Assembly (NCBI RefSeq): GCF_027853965.1 | Contig: NZ_JAQGLB010000003.1 | Span: 372,001 to 436,000, forward strand | From: Saccharopolyspora indica | Lineage (GTDB): Bacteria > Actinomycetota > Actinomycetes > Mycobacteriales > Pseudonocardiaceae | Direction: 5' to 3' | DNA length: 64,000 nt | Part shown: one piece after another, positions 43,704-52,609 of the stretch | Layout: the number at the start of each line of letters is the position of its first letter | How positions within the stretch are numbered: position 1 is the first letter of the stretch | Program-made: the position numbers and the translations under genes | The notes under the pieces: generated by a model | What the model was told of the DNA's origin: nothing | The model's input: only the letters and a program-made list of their open reading frames with translations | Databases searched by the model: none

Positions 43704-43727
43704 GCCGCTCCCGGAACCGGGAGCGGC
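43704..43727 (-). terminator. Hairpin between alcohol dehydrogenase and aldehyde dehydrogenase genes
   Basis: Inverted repeat GCCGCTCCCGG/CCGGGAGCGGC around two bases. It may terminate or attenuate between the two minus-strand genes. Confidence 0.5.
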
Positions 43728-43735
43728 GGGAGCAC

Positions 43736-44857
43736 TCAGGAGTCGAAGATGACGACACCGCGCAGGTTCCGGCCGGCGTCCATGTCGTCGTAGCCCTGGG
43801 CCACCTGGTCGAGCGTGTAGCGCGTGGTGATCAGCTCGTCGAGCTTGATCGTGCCGTTGCGGTACATCTCCAGCTGGGCCGGGATGTCCGCGCTCGGCGA
43901 GCTGGCGCCGAACAGGGATCCCTGCAACCGCTTCTGGTAGAGGGTCAGCTGGTGCAGGTTGATGTCGCCCGCACCGACCACGCTGTCCCCGAGGCCGGTC
44001 ACGACGCAGGTACCGGCCTTGCGCACGGAATCCAGGCCCTGACCCACGTGCTCGCCCCGCAGGACGCCGACCGTGACGATCGTGGCGTCGGCACCTTGGC
44101 CGTTGGTGACCGACCGTGCGAAGTCGGCGCCCTCCGCGATGTCGGCGAAGGCGTGCGTGGCCCCGAGCCTGAGCGCCGACTCGCGCTTGAACTCGACCGG
44201 GTCGACGGCGATCACGACGTCGGCCCCGGCGTGCGCGGCTCCTTGCACGGCGTTGATCCCGATCCCGCCGACGCCCATGACGATGACGACCTGCCCCGGC
44301 CGCACCTGGGCGGAGTTGACCGCCGCACCCCAGCCCGTGCCGACACCGCACCCGGTGAGGCAGGCGACGTCGAACGGTATCGACGCGTCGATCTTGATCG
44401 CGGACTCCACGTGGACCGTCACGTACTCGCTGAAGACCCCGAGCCCGGCCAGCTGCCCGACCGGTCGGCCGTCGAGCGAGAACCGGAACGACGTCGGGTC
44501 GGTGAACCGCGCGCCCGTCCCGATCGACGCACCGAGCTGGCACAGGTTCTGCATGCCCTTCGCGCAGAACCAGCACCGGCCGCACATCGGCAGGAACGAG
44601 AAGACCACGTGGTCGCCCTCGGCGAATCCCGCGACACCGGGGCCCAGCGCGTCCACGACTCCCGCGCCCTCGTGCCCGCCGACGATCGGCAGGATCGGCA
44701 CCTGCTGGGTGCCGGTCGCGAAGTGGTTGTCGGAGCGGCACATTCCGGCCGCTCTCATCCGCACCCGGATCTCGCCCGGGCGCGGGTCCTCCAGCTCCAG
44801 CTCGACCACCTCGTAGCGGCCAGGAACCTCCTGCAGCGTCGCGGCCCGGGTCAGCAC
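43736..44857 (-). CDS. Zinc-dependent alcohol dehydrogenase (class III/NDMA-dependent type)
   Basis: 373 residues from a GTG preceded by GGGAGGTG. Catalytic zinc ligands lie in GMCRSDNH near residue 40 and GGHEGAG near 60; the structural zinc cysteines are in CGRCWFCAKGMQNLC near 91. NAD-binding GVGGIGINAVQGAAHAGAD near 195. The mid-region matches actinobacterial nicotinoprotein or mycothiol-linked MDR enzymes. Likely oxidises a hydroxy acid made by the upstream lactonase. A relative is at 55463. Confidence 0.9.
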   Translation of the reverse strand: MLTRAATLQEVPGRYEVVELELEDPRPGEIRVRMRAAGMCRSDNHFATGTQQVPILPIVGGHEGAGVVDALGPGVAGFAEGDHVVFSFLPMCGRCWFCAKGMQNLCQLGASIGTGARFTDPTSFRFSLDGRPVGQLAGLGVFSEYVTVHVESAIKIDASIPFDVACLTGCGVGTGWGAAVNSAQVRPGQVVIVMGVGGIGINAVQGAAHAGADVVIAVDPVEFKRESALRLGATHAFADIAEGADFARSVTNGQGADATIVTVGVLRGEHVGQGLDSVRKAGTCVVTGLGDSVVGAGDINLHQLTLYQKRLQGSLFGASSPSADIPAQLEMYRNGTIKLDELITTRYTLDQVAQGYDDMDAGRNLRGVVIFDS

Positions 44858-44956
44858 GACCGCACCTCCCCACCGATGCGAACGGTCACGTCGCAATGCG
44901 TCTTCATGTCTCCATCGACTCCTCCGTCGGCGGACTTTCCGGTTTCCGCGAACGCA

Positions 44957-45847
44957 TCACGCCGCCGGGACCTCGACCCGGACGGACAGCACCGCGCTCT
45001 CGGGGTTGTTCGCACGGATCTCCGGGTCGAACTCCGCCGGTGTCGCGCACAGGAACAGGGTCCGGCCGTCGGCACCGCCCAGGACGCACGAGTAGCAGCT
45101 GAGATCGCCGGTCGAGACCTCGTCCACGATCTCCCCGCCCGGCCGGACGCGGACCGCCCGGCTCCTGACGAAGTCGGCCACCCAGATCGCGCCCTCGGCG
45201 TCGACGGTCGAGATCCCGTCCGCGGCCACCGCGAGCTCGCCCATGGCTTCGACCGGGTCCTCGGCCTCCGGCACCGGCCCGAAGCGCGCCCAGTCGCGGC
45301 GCTCGGACAGCGAGCCGTCCGGCCGGATGTCGAAAGCCGAGAGCCGGTTGCCGAACGACTCGGCCAGCACCAGCGTGCGGCCGTCGATGATCGTGGCGCC
45401 GTTCGGGAAGTGCAGCCCTTCGCCGGCTGCCGAAACCGAACCGTCCGGGGTCACCCGCAGCAACCGCCCGGGGCGGCGCGGTGCCAGGCTCATGATGTCG
45501 AAGCCGAAGCTGCCGACCCAGGCCGTGCCGTCGGCACCCACGACCATGTCGTTGAGCGGCAACGCGGTGTGCGCGGAGAGGTCGGCGTGGGTGACGACCC
45601 TGCCGTCGTGCTCGCGGCGCACCAGCCTGCGGTCCTTCATCGACACGACCAGCAACCGCCCGTCCGGCAGCCAGCCGAGTCCCGAGGGCTCTCCCGGCAC
45701 CTCCGCCTCGGTCCGCAGGTCCGACCCGTCCTCCTCGGCCGAGCGCACGCTGTAGGTGTAGATGTCGCTGAACCAGATTCGCCCGTCCCGCCAACGGCAA
45801 CCTTCGGTGTGCGTGAGACCGTCCACAAGCACCGACACCTCGCCCAT
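44957..45847 (-). CDS. SMP-30/gluconolactonase-like lactonase
   Basis: 296 residues from an ATG with GGAGGAG. A six-bladed propeller with metal ligands in EGCRWRDGRIWFSDI near residue 14, LPLNDMVVGADGTAWVGSFGFD near 95, GLHFPNGATI near 143 and STVDAEGAIWVADF near 205. These enzymes hydrolyse lactones with a divalent metal. Its stop lies 100 bp before the alcohol dehydrogenase start, on the same strand, which fits a lactone ring-opening step ahead of the oxidation of the hydroxyl group. Confidence 0.86.
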   Translation of the reverse strand: MGEVSVLVDGLTHTEGCRWRDGRIWFSDIYTYSVRSAEEDGSDLRTEAEVPGEPSGLGWLPDGRLLVVSMKDRRLVRREHDGRVVTHADLSAHTALPLNDMVVGADGTAWVGSFGFDIMSLAPRRPGRLLRVTPDGSVSAAGEGLHFPNGATIIDGRTLVLAESFGNRLSAFDIRPDGSLSERRDWARFGPVPEAEDPVEAMGELAVAADGISTVDAEGAIWVADFVRSRAVRVRPGGEIVDEVSTGDLSCYSCVLGGADGRTLFLCATPAEFDPEIRANNPESAVLSVRVEVPAA

Positions 45848-45924
45848 GACCACTCCTCCACGGCTTCGCTGACGTCGTGGGCACACCTTCCCAACGTGGC
45901 CGGGCCCACATCGTCTGCCAAAGG

Positions 45925-46998
45925 TCACGGTCGTCGTTCGACCTTCGACGGGTAGCCGCGGTACGCGGGACGGTTGCGCAGCCACCGGGAGATCGCCTCG
46001 GTCCGGCTGGTGACGTCGAGCTTGCGCAGGATGCGGGTCACGTGCGCCTTCACCGTCCCCTCGGTGATCAGCAGCTTGCGGGCGATCTGCCGGTTCGAGG
46101 TACCGGCGGCGAGCAGTTCCATGACCTCGGATTCGCGCGGGGTCAGCGGAACCTCATCGGGCTGCGGCGCCGGTGCGGTGCTCGCCACCGGCAGGCCGGC
46201 GCCGCGGTGCAGAGCGGCCAGCCCCTCCAGCAGCACGAGCCGTCCGAGCGAGTCGCTGAGCCCTTCGGCCATCAGCGACAGCAGCGTCTGGTCGGTGGTG
46301 TCGACGTCGCGGCGCTGGTAGTAGCGGTCGGCGTGGATCATCCCGACCACCTCGCCGTGCACGGCGAGCGGCGCGACCCCGTAGGACTCCGACCTGCCGA
46401 CCCGGACCAGGTCGCGGACCACCCGGTGACTGTTCTGCACGTCGAAGACCAGGCAGGACTGCGACCGGTTCACGACGTCGGCCTCGACGATGTCGCCTTC
46501 GAGCAGCGGTGGCGAGGCCCTGCCGACGGCGACGAGCTCGTCGGCCCGCTCCTGTTCGCGGACCACGCACATCGAGTGCAGCTTCCAGACCGAGTCCTCG
46601 ACGCGGGAGACCAGCACGCGGTCGAAGCCCAGACGGCATCCGGCCTCGGGAACCCGGCGCAGGAAGTCATCGGCGGTCCCCGCCCCGCGAACCCAGGCGA
46701 GCGCGTCCGCGACCTCGCGCAGGACCGCGTGCCGCCGTACGACGCGGGCCTCCGCGACGGCGGACTCGGCGTCGCGGATCCGTCCGAGGAGTTCCAGCAA
46801 CCGCCGCCCCTCCGCCGCGCCCCCTTCAGCGCGGAGGATCCCGCCGAGCACGGCGAACCACAGCCGGCTCAGCACGGGCTTCAGCAGGTCCGGCGAGACC
46901 GTTTCGACGTCGGGAAGTGCGATGTCGAGATCGAGAGCGGCTCGCACGTCGGCGCACAGCTCGCGCAACTCGACTCCGATGACGGGCTCGTGGTGCAT
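45925..46998 (-). CDS. GAF-domain LuxR-type transcriptional regulator
   Basis: 357 residues. A helical N-terminal part, a GAF domain at about residues 85-245 (ADDFLRRVPEAGCRLGFDRVLVSRV, VAPLAVHGEVVGMIHADRYY), and a C-terminal LuxR helix-turn-helix at about 290-350 (LTPRESEVMELLAAGTSNRQIARKLLITEGTVKAHV). It stands just upstream of the lactonase-dehydrogenase row on the same strand (77-bp gap), so it likely controls that row. It shares a divergent gap and AT-box 13 with the MarR gene. Confidence 0.88.
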   Translation of the reverse strand: MHHEPVIGVELRELCADVRAALDLDIALPDVETVSPDLLKPVLSRLWFAVLGGILRAEGGAAEGRRLLELLGRIRDAESAVAEARVVRRHAVLREVADALAWVRGAGTADDFLRRVPEAGCRLGFDRVLVSRVEDSVWKLHSMCVVREQERADELVAVGRASPPLLEGDIVEADVVNRSQSCLVFDVQNSHRVVRDLVRVGRSESYGVAPLAVHGEVVGMIHADRYYQRRDVDTTDQTLLSLMAEGLSDSLGRLVLLEGLAALHRGAGLPVASTAPAPQPDEVPLTPRESEVMELLAAGTSNRQIARKLLITEGTVKAHVTRILRKLDVTSRTEAISRWLRNRPAYRGYPSKVERRP

Positions 46999-47059
46999 CG
47001 TCCACCTCGTCGCTCACCGACAGCACGGAGGTTCCACCAGATCCACTTCCGTCGACGTA

Positions 47060-47082
47060 GAATATATGATGCGTCAACATTC
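47060..47082 (+). promoter_or_regulatory. AT-box copy 13
   Basis: Outer arms GAATAT and ACATTC around 11 bases, with core AATATATGATGC. In the LuxR-MarR divergent gap, 48 bp before the MarR start. Confidence 0.6.
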
Positions 47083-47119
47083 GGTAAACCGGTGACCGCA
47101 CAGGCAGGCGAGGTTTCCC

Positions 47120-47611
47120 TTGACGCGCAACGACATACGCGCAGACGAACTCCGGACCGCCCGGCTGGCGGTCGCCGTGGTCCGGCTCAACCGGCGGCTC
47201 CGGAAGGAGGGAGCCGGCTCGCTGAGCCTGTCCCAGCTGTCGGTGCTGGCGTCGCTGCACCGGTCGGGTCCGCAGGCCCCCGGTGAGCTCGCGGCCAACG
47301 ACAACGTGCGGCCCTCGTCGACGACCAGGGTGCTCTGCTCCTTGCAGGAGCTCGGCATGACCACCAGGAACACCCACCCCCGCGACCGGAGGCGGGTCGT
47401 CGTCGAGCTGACCGACGCCGGGCGCGCTCACATCGAGCACGAGGTCTCGGCCCGGGAGCACTGGCTGGAACAGCAGCTGACGCAGCTCAGCAAGGACGAG
47501 CGCGCCACGCTGTCCCGGGCGGCGGACATCATGGGCCGAGTTGCCGACGGCCGGAGCGGTTCGGCCGACCGCCGGGGAGGCGGCCTTCCAGGGACAGAAC
47601 TCTCCCACTGA
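47120..47611 (+). CDS. MarR-family transcriptional regulator
   Basis: 163 residues from a TTG (TRNDIRADELRTARLAVAV) with GAGG upstream. Winged helix: LSLSQLSVLASLHRSG near residue 36, GELAANDNVRPSSTTRVLCSLQELG near 56 and the wing TRNTHPRDRRRVVVELT near 85. MarR proteins repress exporters and stress genes and respond to phenolic compounds. Its target is unknown; the MarR-like dyad at 20431 is a far candidate. XRE operator candidate 3 lies inside its 3' end. Confidence 0.88.
   Translation: MTRNDIRADELRTARLAVAVVRLNRRLRKEGAGSLSLSQLSVLASLHRSGPQAPGELAANDNVRPSSTTRVLCSLQELGMTTRNTHPRDRRRVVVELTDAGRAHIEHEVSAREHWLEQQLTQLSKDERATLSRAADIMGRVADGRSGSADRRGGGLPGTELSH
47591..47606. promoter_or_regulatory. XRE operator candidate 3 (imperfect dyad)
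   Basis: GGGACagaactCTCCC, one mismatch from the perfect dyad, centred about 46 bp before the XRE gene at 47645, the same distance as at 37804. Confidence 0.55.
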
Positions 47612-47644
47612 CGTTCCCGCCGATGCCTGGGACACTCGGTTGTC

Positions 47645-48517
47645 ATGAGCAGCACGAACGCACACCGCAACGAGCTGGGCGAGTTCCTCCGGGCCCGGCG
47701 GGGCGAGCTGAGCCCGCGGCAGGTGGGCCTGCCCGCGACGGGTGCGGTGCGCCGGGTACCGGGTCTGCGGCGCGAAGAGGTGGCTCAGCTCGCGGTGATC
47801 AGCACCGACTACTACACGAGGCTGGAGCAGGGCCGCATGCAGGCCTCGGCGCAGGTCCTGAACACCATCGCCCGCGTCCTGCAGCTCGACGACGACCAGC
47901 GCGACTACCTGTTCGAACTGGCGGGCAAGGACACCGCCCGCCCGCGCAGGCGCGCACGGCAGAAGGTCCAGCCATCGCTGCAGCGCCTGCTCGACGAGCT
48001 CGTCACCGTTCCCGCCATCGTCATGGGGCGCTGCCAGGAGATCCTGGCGTGGAACCCGCTCGCCTCCGCGCTGCTGGCCGATTTCTCCCAGATGCCGGCG
48101 AACAAGCGCAACTACATCCGGCTGCTGTTCACCGACCCGGCGGCGAGGAGGCTCTACGACGACTGGGAGAACGTCGCCCGGACCTGCGTCGCACAACTGC
48201 GCATGGAAGCCGCCGACTCCCCCGACGACCCGCAACTGATGGCGCTCGTCGGCGAACTGTCCGTCCAGGACGACCAGTTCCGCCAGTGGTGGGGCGCCCA
48301 CCACGTGGCGAGCCGCAGCGTGGGCAGCAAGACCATGCACCACCCCGTCGTCGGCGACCTCACCCTGGACTGGAACGCCCTCACCTGCACCACCGACCCG
48401 GACCAGCAGCTGATCACCTGGACCGCCGAACCCGGCTCACCCTCGCACGACGCGCTGCGCATCCTCGCTTCCTGGAGCACCCACCACCAGCAGCCCGCGC
48501 ACGACACGGCCGACTGA
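47645..48517 (+). CDS. XRE-family regulator with MmyB-like ligand-binding domain, copy 2
   Basis: 290 residues from an ATG (MSSTNAHRNELGEFLRARR). Helix-turn-helix at residues 10-75 (VPGLRREEVAQLAVISTDYYTRLEQGR), then the MmyB-like domain (ILAWNPLASALLADFSQM near 136, WWGAHHVASRSVGSKTMHHPVVGDL near 215). Closely related to the protein at 37804 over the full length. Its promoter probably lies within the end of the MarR gene. The MBL-fold gene that converges with it is not divergent, so its own target is unclear. Confidence 0.9.
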   Translation: MSSTNAHRNELGEFLRARRGELSPRQVGLPATGAVRRVPGLRREEVAQLAVISTDYYTRLEQGRMQASAQVLNTIARVLQLDDDQRDYLFELAGKDTARPRRRARQKVQPSLQRLLDELVTVPAIVMGRCQEILAWNPLASALLADFSQMPANKRNYIRLLFTDPAARRLYDDWENVARTCVAQLRMEAADSPDDPQLMALVGELSVQDDQFRQWWGAHHVASRSVGSKTMHHPVVGDLTLDWNALTCTTDPDQQLITWTAEPGSPSHDALRILASWSTHHQQPAHDTAD

Positions 48518-48648
48518 GCGATCGGGGCGTCACAACCCGAGCGCGGCGGCGGGGGACTTCAACGCCATGTGCGCTTGAACTCCCGACCGCCACGGCGAAT
48601 TTCGCGCTCGCCGTTCCTCTCGCCCCTTCCGGGACCCGTGCTCGCGCG

Positions 48649-49491
48649 TCAGGCAGGCGTGGGGTCCGTGACGCGAGGCTGCAGCTCGGCCGCGCTGGTG
48701 ATCTCCGCGCCCGCAGCCCGGAAGTCGGCCCAGTCCTGTGGATCGTGGCTGATCCAGACGGTGGTTCCTGGCTGGGTCCCCAGCAACCTGATCTTCTGGA
48801 GGGCGCTGTTCTTGTTCAGCCGGTCGACGTCGAAGGGCATCCCGGTGGTCGCTTCGACGCTGGCGCGCTTGTGCGCTGCGTCGCCGGTCAGGACCAGCGT
48901 GCTCTCGTCCGGCATTCGCAGCTTGAGCCCCAGCGTGCCGGGCGTGTGGCCGTGCAAGGACAGCAGGACCACGCTGCCGTCACCGAAGAGGTCGTGGTCG
49001 TAACCGGCCGGGACCTCGTTCCACGCGATCCGCCCAGCAGCCTCGATGTCGGCTTCGCGGAAGAACGCGGCGTCCAGGTTGGACGGTGTTCGCGCGTACC
49101 GCAGCTCACCCGCGCCGATGAATCCCTGCGCGTGCGGGAACAGATCTAGCCCGCCCGAGTGGTCGAAGTGCAGGTGGGAGAGCACGATGCGACGGACATC
49201 GCTGGTCCGGTACCCGATCGCCGCCAGCTGCCGATCGAGACGGTAGGTCTCGGGGAAGTCGATCTGGAACGCGGCCGCGAGTTCACCGTAAGCGGCCGCC
49301 GGGTCACCGGCGGCGGAGCTGGCGAGGCTGGTGTCGAAGAGCAGCAGCCCCTCGGCGTGCTCGACCAGGAACGCGGGCGAGGGAATGGTTTCCCGCACAC
49401 CACCCGTACCCAGCATCAAGAGACCGCAATCGACGGCCAGTTGCGGTGCGTCGAGCGCCCACACCCGGCGCACAGTCCTGTTCGCTGCCAT
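48649..49491 (-). CDS. MBL-fold metallohydrolase (AHL-lactonase-like)
   Basis: 280 residues from the ATG giving MAANRTVRRVWALD, with GGAG eight bases upstream. The metal motif HLHFDHSGG near residue 110 binds two zinc ions; further ligands are in LHGHTPGTLGL near 185, TGDAAH near 210 and WISHDPQDW near 255. The group includes N-acyl homoserine lactonases and other lactone or ester hydrolases. Nothing nearby makes acyl homoserine lactones, so a catabolic lactone is the more likely substrate. AT-box 14 lies upstream. Confidence 0.86.
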   Translation of the reverse strand: MAANRTVRRVWALDAPQLAVDCGLLMLGTGGVRETIPSPAFLVEHAEGLLLFDTSLASSAAGDPAAAYGELAAAFQIDFPETYRLDRQLAAIGYRTSDVRRIVLSHLHFDHSGGLDLFPHAQGFIGAGELRYARTPSNLDAAFFREADIEAAGRIAWNEVPAGYDHDLFGDGSVVLLSLHGHTPGTLGLKLRMPDESTLVLTGDAAHKRASVEATTGMPFDVDRLNKNSALQKIRLLGTQPGTTVWISHDPQDWADFRAAGAEITSAAELQPRVTDPTPA

Positions 49492-50142
49492 GGCAAGAAC
49501 TCCTGTATCCATGCGAATCGCCACTACGACAAGAGGTTTCGCTCCACTCCGGACCTCCGGCACGGGCCGTCGACCGGCGAACGAGGAGCACGTCTGCGCC
49601 AACGCAGTCGGGACACGGCTGCCGGAGATCCCCCCAGCAGCCCCACACAACGGACTCCTGTGCTTCAAATCACACAGATACTATATATCATCTTTCATCG
49701 AGTCAATATTCAACAGGAGTGTAGATTTTTCGCACCCGAGCCCCTGGTCCGCCTGCGAAGACGCATGGAGAGCCGCCACACCTACCGGGCCAAGCTTGAT
49801 CAACAGACCAGTAGATTTTCTAGACATGAGTTGAACTTCTGCTAGCATCGGGCATCCCTGCAGGACAAGGGACGCTCTGCCCGCCATTCGACCGCAACCG
49901 AGTGGATCAGGCGCCATCTCGGCACCACGACATCCCCGTGCGGCCAGGCGCATCAGAAGGAACGAGCAAGCATGACGAAACCCCGCGCCGCTGCGAATGC
50001 CGCCGTCGAAAGACCCGGCAAGCCGTCGGCCGTTCAGCGCCTCTGCCAGGGCCAGTTCGACCGTGCTGCGCAGCGCCAAGGAAGGCCCACGACCTGGCCG
50101 ACCACCTCAGACGGTGAACCGGCGCCTCGGCGCACTTACCCG
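49492..50142. other. 651-bp gene-poor stretch with AT-rich patches
   Basis: AT-box 14 is at 49676-49692; another low-GC patch is at 49800-49850. Several frames are open (for example from 49972) but none shows family motifs or a consistent codon bias over its length. It may hold a decayed gene; I cannot identify one. Confidence 0.5.
49676..49692 (-). promoter_or_regulatory. AT-box copy 14 (weak)
   Basis: Plus-strand ATACTATATATCATC resembles the reversed core ACATnATATATT with several mismatches. About 190 bp before the MBL-fold gene. Confidence 0.35.
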
Positions 50143-50796
50143 TTATTCCGGCTCGGCCCCGAACAGCCTGATCAAGGAGCACGACACCTGGTCGGCGAAT
50201 TCCTCGACGCCGAGATCCCGTTCCGGGTTGAACCACTCGCCGATGAGCGCCAGACCGCCCAGAGCGAGGTTCAGGGCCGAGTGCAGGCTCGCGACCCGCG
50301 GCACCTGCGATTCGGCGAGCTCGTCGACGACGTCGCGGAAGATCAGGGTCTGCTCGCGGCGCAGCTCGTTACGACGCTGTTCGAGCGCTTCGATCGGCAC
50401 CTGGACCTTGAGGAACAGCGGCACGAACTCCGGGTACTCGCGAAGCGTGATCACCGCTTCCTCGCGGAACATCGACCGGAGTCGTCGCAGCGGCGCCCCG
50501 CCGGATCCCGCGATCGCCCGGAGGCGCGGGAACACCTCGGCGGCCGAGTTCTCCATGCACCGGAGGAAGAGCTCCTCCTTGGACGGGAAGTAGTAGTAGA
50601 GGCTGGAGCCGCGCATGTCGAGAGCGGCGCCGATGTCCTCGAAGTTGGTCGCCTCGTAGCCCCGCTCGGCGAACAGTCGTGCGGCGGTGTGCTCGATGAG
50701 CCGGATCCGCCCAGCGCGCTTGCGCATGGCCCGGGTCTCGCGCTGCTGACCGGCGTCGGACGATCGCGACCCTGCACCCGCGCGCGGCGCACTCAT
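50143..50796 (-). CDS. TetR-family transcriptional regulator
   Basis: 217 residues from an ATG with GGAGG six bases upstream. The N-terminal helix-turn-helix lies near residues 28-75 (LIEHTAARLFAERGYEATNFEDIGAALDMRGSSLYYYFPSKEELF, quoted as region 32-75 only in part: FEDIGAALDMRGSSLYYYF). A helical ligand domain follows. It is divergent from the ALDH-racemase-ligase-ADH operon and is the natural repressor of that operon, probably released by an acyl-CoA. No AT-box is present in the 278-bp gap, which fits a separate control. Confidence 0.88.
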   Translation of the reverse strand: MSAPRAGAGSRSSDAGQQRETRAMRKRAGRIRLIEHTAARLFAERGYEATNFEDIGAALDMRGSSLYYYFPSKEELFLRCMENSAAEVFPRLRAIAGSGGAPLRRLRSMFREEAVITLREYPEFVPLFLKVQVPIEALEQRRNELRREQTLIFRDVVDELAESQVPRVASLHSALNLALGGLALIGEWFNPERDLGVEEFADQVSCSLIRLFGAEPE

Positions 50797-51074
50797 CTTG
50801 ATCCTCCTCGCCCGGACTCGCGTGCCGAGAGCTCGTGCCGGCCCCCCATGCTCGCCAGCAATCGTAACGAACAGGCGCATGTGGAGTTCGCAGCGCATCA
50901 GTGCGGGGATCGCGATCGGTGCCCCCTCCGCCGTCCGGGAGCACGACGCCCCGCACCCGCGCGCGGTTGTTCGACGCCAGACCCGTCAGCACGGGTTCCC
51001 CCGCGAGCGAGCCCGAACCGGAACAGCACCGCACAGCTGACCATGTCCGGCCAACGATGAGAGGTGGAAGATCG

Positions 51075-52526
51075 ATGGACGTAGCGGGAACGCGGATCGC
51101 GCACACCGACGAGATCCTGATCGGCGGTGAGTGGCGACCCGCGACCGGCGAGTCCCATCCGGTCGTCTCGCCGTCGACGGGCGAACCGGTGTGCGTGGTC
51201 CGCCATCCGTCGGCCGCCGATGCCATCAGTGCTGTCGACGCGGCCGATGCCGCTCGCGAGGAATGGGCCCGCACCCCGCCGGCCGACCGAATCGCGGCCT
51301 GCCGACGATGGCTGGACCTCGTCGACGCTCGCGCCGACGCACTGCACGCCGTGTGGGCGGTGGAGGCCGGCATGCCGATCCGGCACGGCCGGACGTTGCA
51401 CCGCTTCGGCACGCTCGCGTCCTGGCGGTCCGCGCTGGCGGGCGCTGAAGCCGTGCTGGAGGAGCAGAAGCGGACCTCCGAGCTGGGCAACGTCCTGCTG
51501 CGCCGGGAGCCGGTCGGTGTCGTGCTCGGAATCCTCCCCTGCAACGGACCTGTGGTGACCATCGCGTCCAAGGTGGTCCCCGCACTGCTGGCCGGATGCC
51601 CCGTGGTGGTCAAGGCCGCGCCGGAATCCCATCTGGTCATGACGATCGTCGCCGAGTGCGCTCGGGAAGCGGGCTTTCCCGCCGGCGTCGTCGGTGTCGT
51701 CTGCGGCACCGCGGACATCGGCAAGGCGCTGACCCGCGATCCGCGAGTGGACCTGGTGTCGCTGACCGGTGGACACGCGGCGGCTCAGGACGTTCTCGCC
51801 GCGACGCGTTCCCGGTACGCGCGGACGCAACTCGAACTCGGCGGCAAGTCCCCGGCGCTGATCCTCGACGACGCGCCGCTGGACGAGGTGTTGCGCGCGC
51901 TGGTCCCGGGTGCCACCAGCGGGGCGGGGCAGGTCTGTGCCCTGCTGTCCCGAATCCTGGTTTCCGAAAGCAGGCACGACGAGGTGGTCGCGCGCCTCGG
52001 AGCCGCTTGGGACCGGCTGACCGTCGGTGATCCGCTCGACCGAGCCACGCACGTCGGCCCGCTGATCAACGAAGCCGCTCGGGACCGCACGGAGTCCTTC
52101 GTCGCGCGTGCGAAGGCCGACGGCGCGCGCCTCGTCGCCGGCGGCTGCCGGCCTGAGGGATTCGACGCCGGTTGGTACTACCGCCCGACCTTGTTCACCG
52201 ACGTCGGTGAGCACTTCGACCTGATCGAGCGCGAGGTGTTCGGGCCGGTGACCGCGGTGCAGGTGTACCGCGACCTCGACGACGCCGTTCGGCTCGCCAA
52301 CGCCACGGAGTACGGCTTGTCCGGCGCGGTGTACACCGCCGACGTCGACACGGGCATCGAGGTCGCCGGTCGGATCCGCTCCGGCGCGGTGGCGGTCAAC
52401 TCCTTCGGCCCGGACATGAGCGCACCGTTCGGCGGTGTGGGCGCCTCCGGCTGGGGGCGCGAATCGGGTCCCGAGGGCATCCTCGGATTCACCGAGCTCA
52501 AGCAGATCCTGGTCGGCCGGTCGTGA
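51075..52526 (+). CDS. NAD-dependent aldehyde dehydrogenase, copy 4
   Basis: 483 residues from an ATG with GAGGTGGAAG upstream. Motifs: ILPCNGPVVTIASKVVPALLAG near residue 155 (PCNGP replaces the usual PWN[FY]P), SLTGGHAAA near 230, LELGGKSPALILDDAP near 254, nucleophilic Cys in GAGQVCALLSR near 288 and REVFGPVTAV near 387. First gene of a four-gene row with a racemase, an acyl-CoA synthetase and an alcohol dehydrogenase. Would turn the aldehyde made by that alcohol dehydrogenase into the acid. Confidence 0.9.
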   Translation: MDVAGTRIAHTDEILIGGEWRPATGESHPVVSPSTGEPVCVVRHPSAADAISAVDAADAAREEWARTPPADRIAACRRWLDLVDARADALHAVWAVEAGMPIRHGRTLHRFGTLASWRSALAGAEAVLEEQKRTSELGNVLLRREPVGVVLGILPCNGPVVTIASKVVPALLAGCPVVVKAAPESHLVMTIVAECAREAGFPAGVVGVVCGTADIGKALTRDPRVDLVSLTGGHAAAQDVLAATRSRYARTQLELGGKSPALILDDAPLDEVLRALVPGATSGAGQVCALLSRILVSESRHDEVVARLGAAWDRLTVGDPLDRATHVGPLINEAARDRTESFVARAKADGARLVAGGCRPEGFDAGWYYRPTLFTDVGEHFDLIEREVFGPVTAVQVYRDLDDAVRLANATEYGLSGAVYTADVDTGIEVAGRIRSGAVAVNSFGPDMSAPFGGVGASGWGRESGPEGILGFTELKQILVGRS

Positions 52527-52609
52527 GCGGTGGGCGACCCGCGACCTCACTGTCCGCTTCGAGCGAAGCGGACGTTCGAAACCGATTTCTCCGACAGAAG
52601 GGCGAGGTC

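Noticed and set aside
48649-49491. Quorum-quenching role for the MBL-fold protein with the LuxR gene nearby
   Set aside because: The LuxR protein has a GAF domain, not an autoinducer domain, and no AHL synthase is present. A catabolic lactone is simpler.
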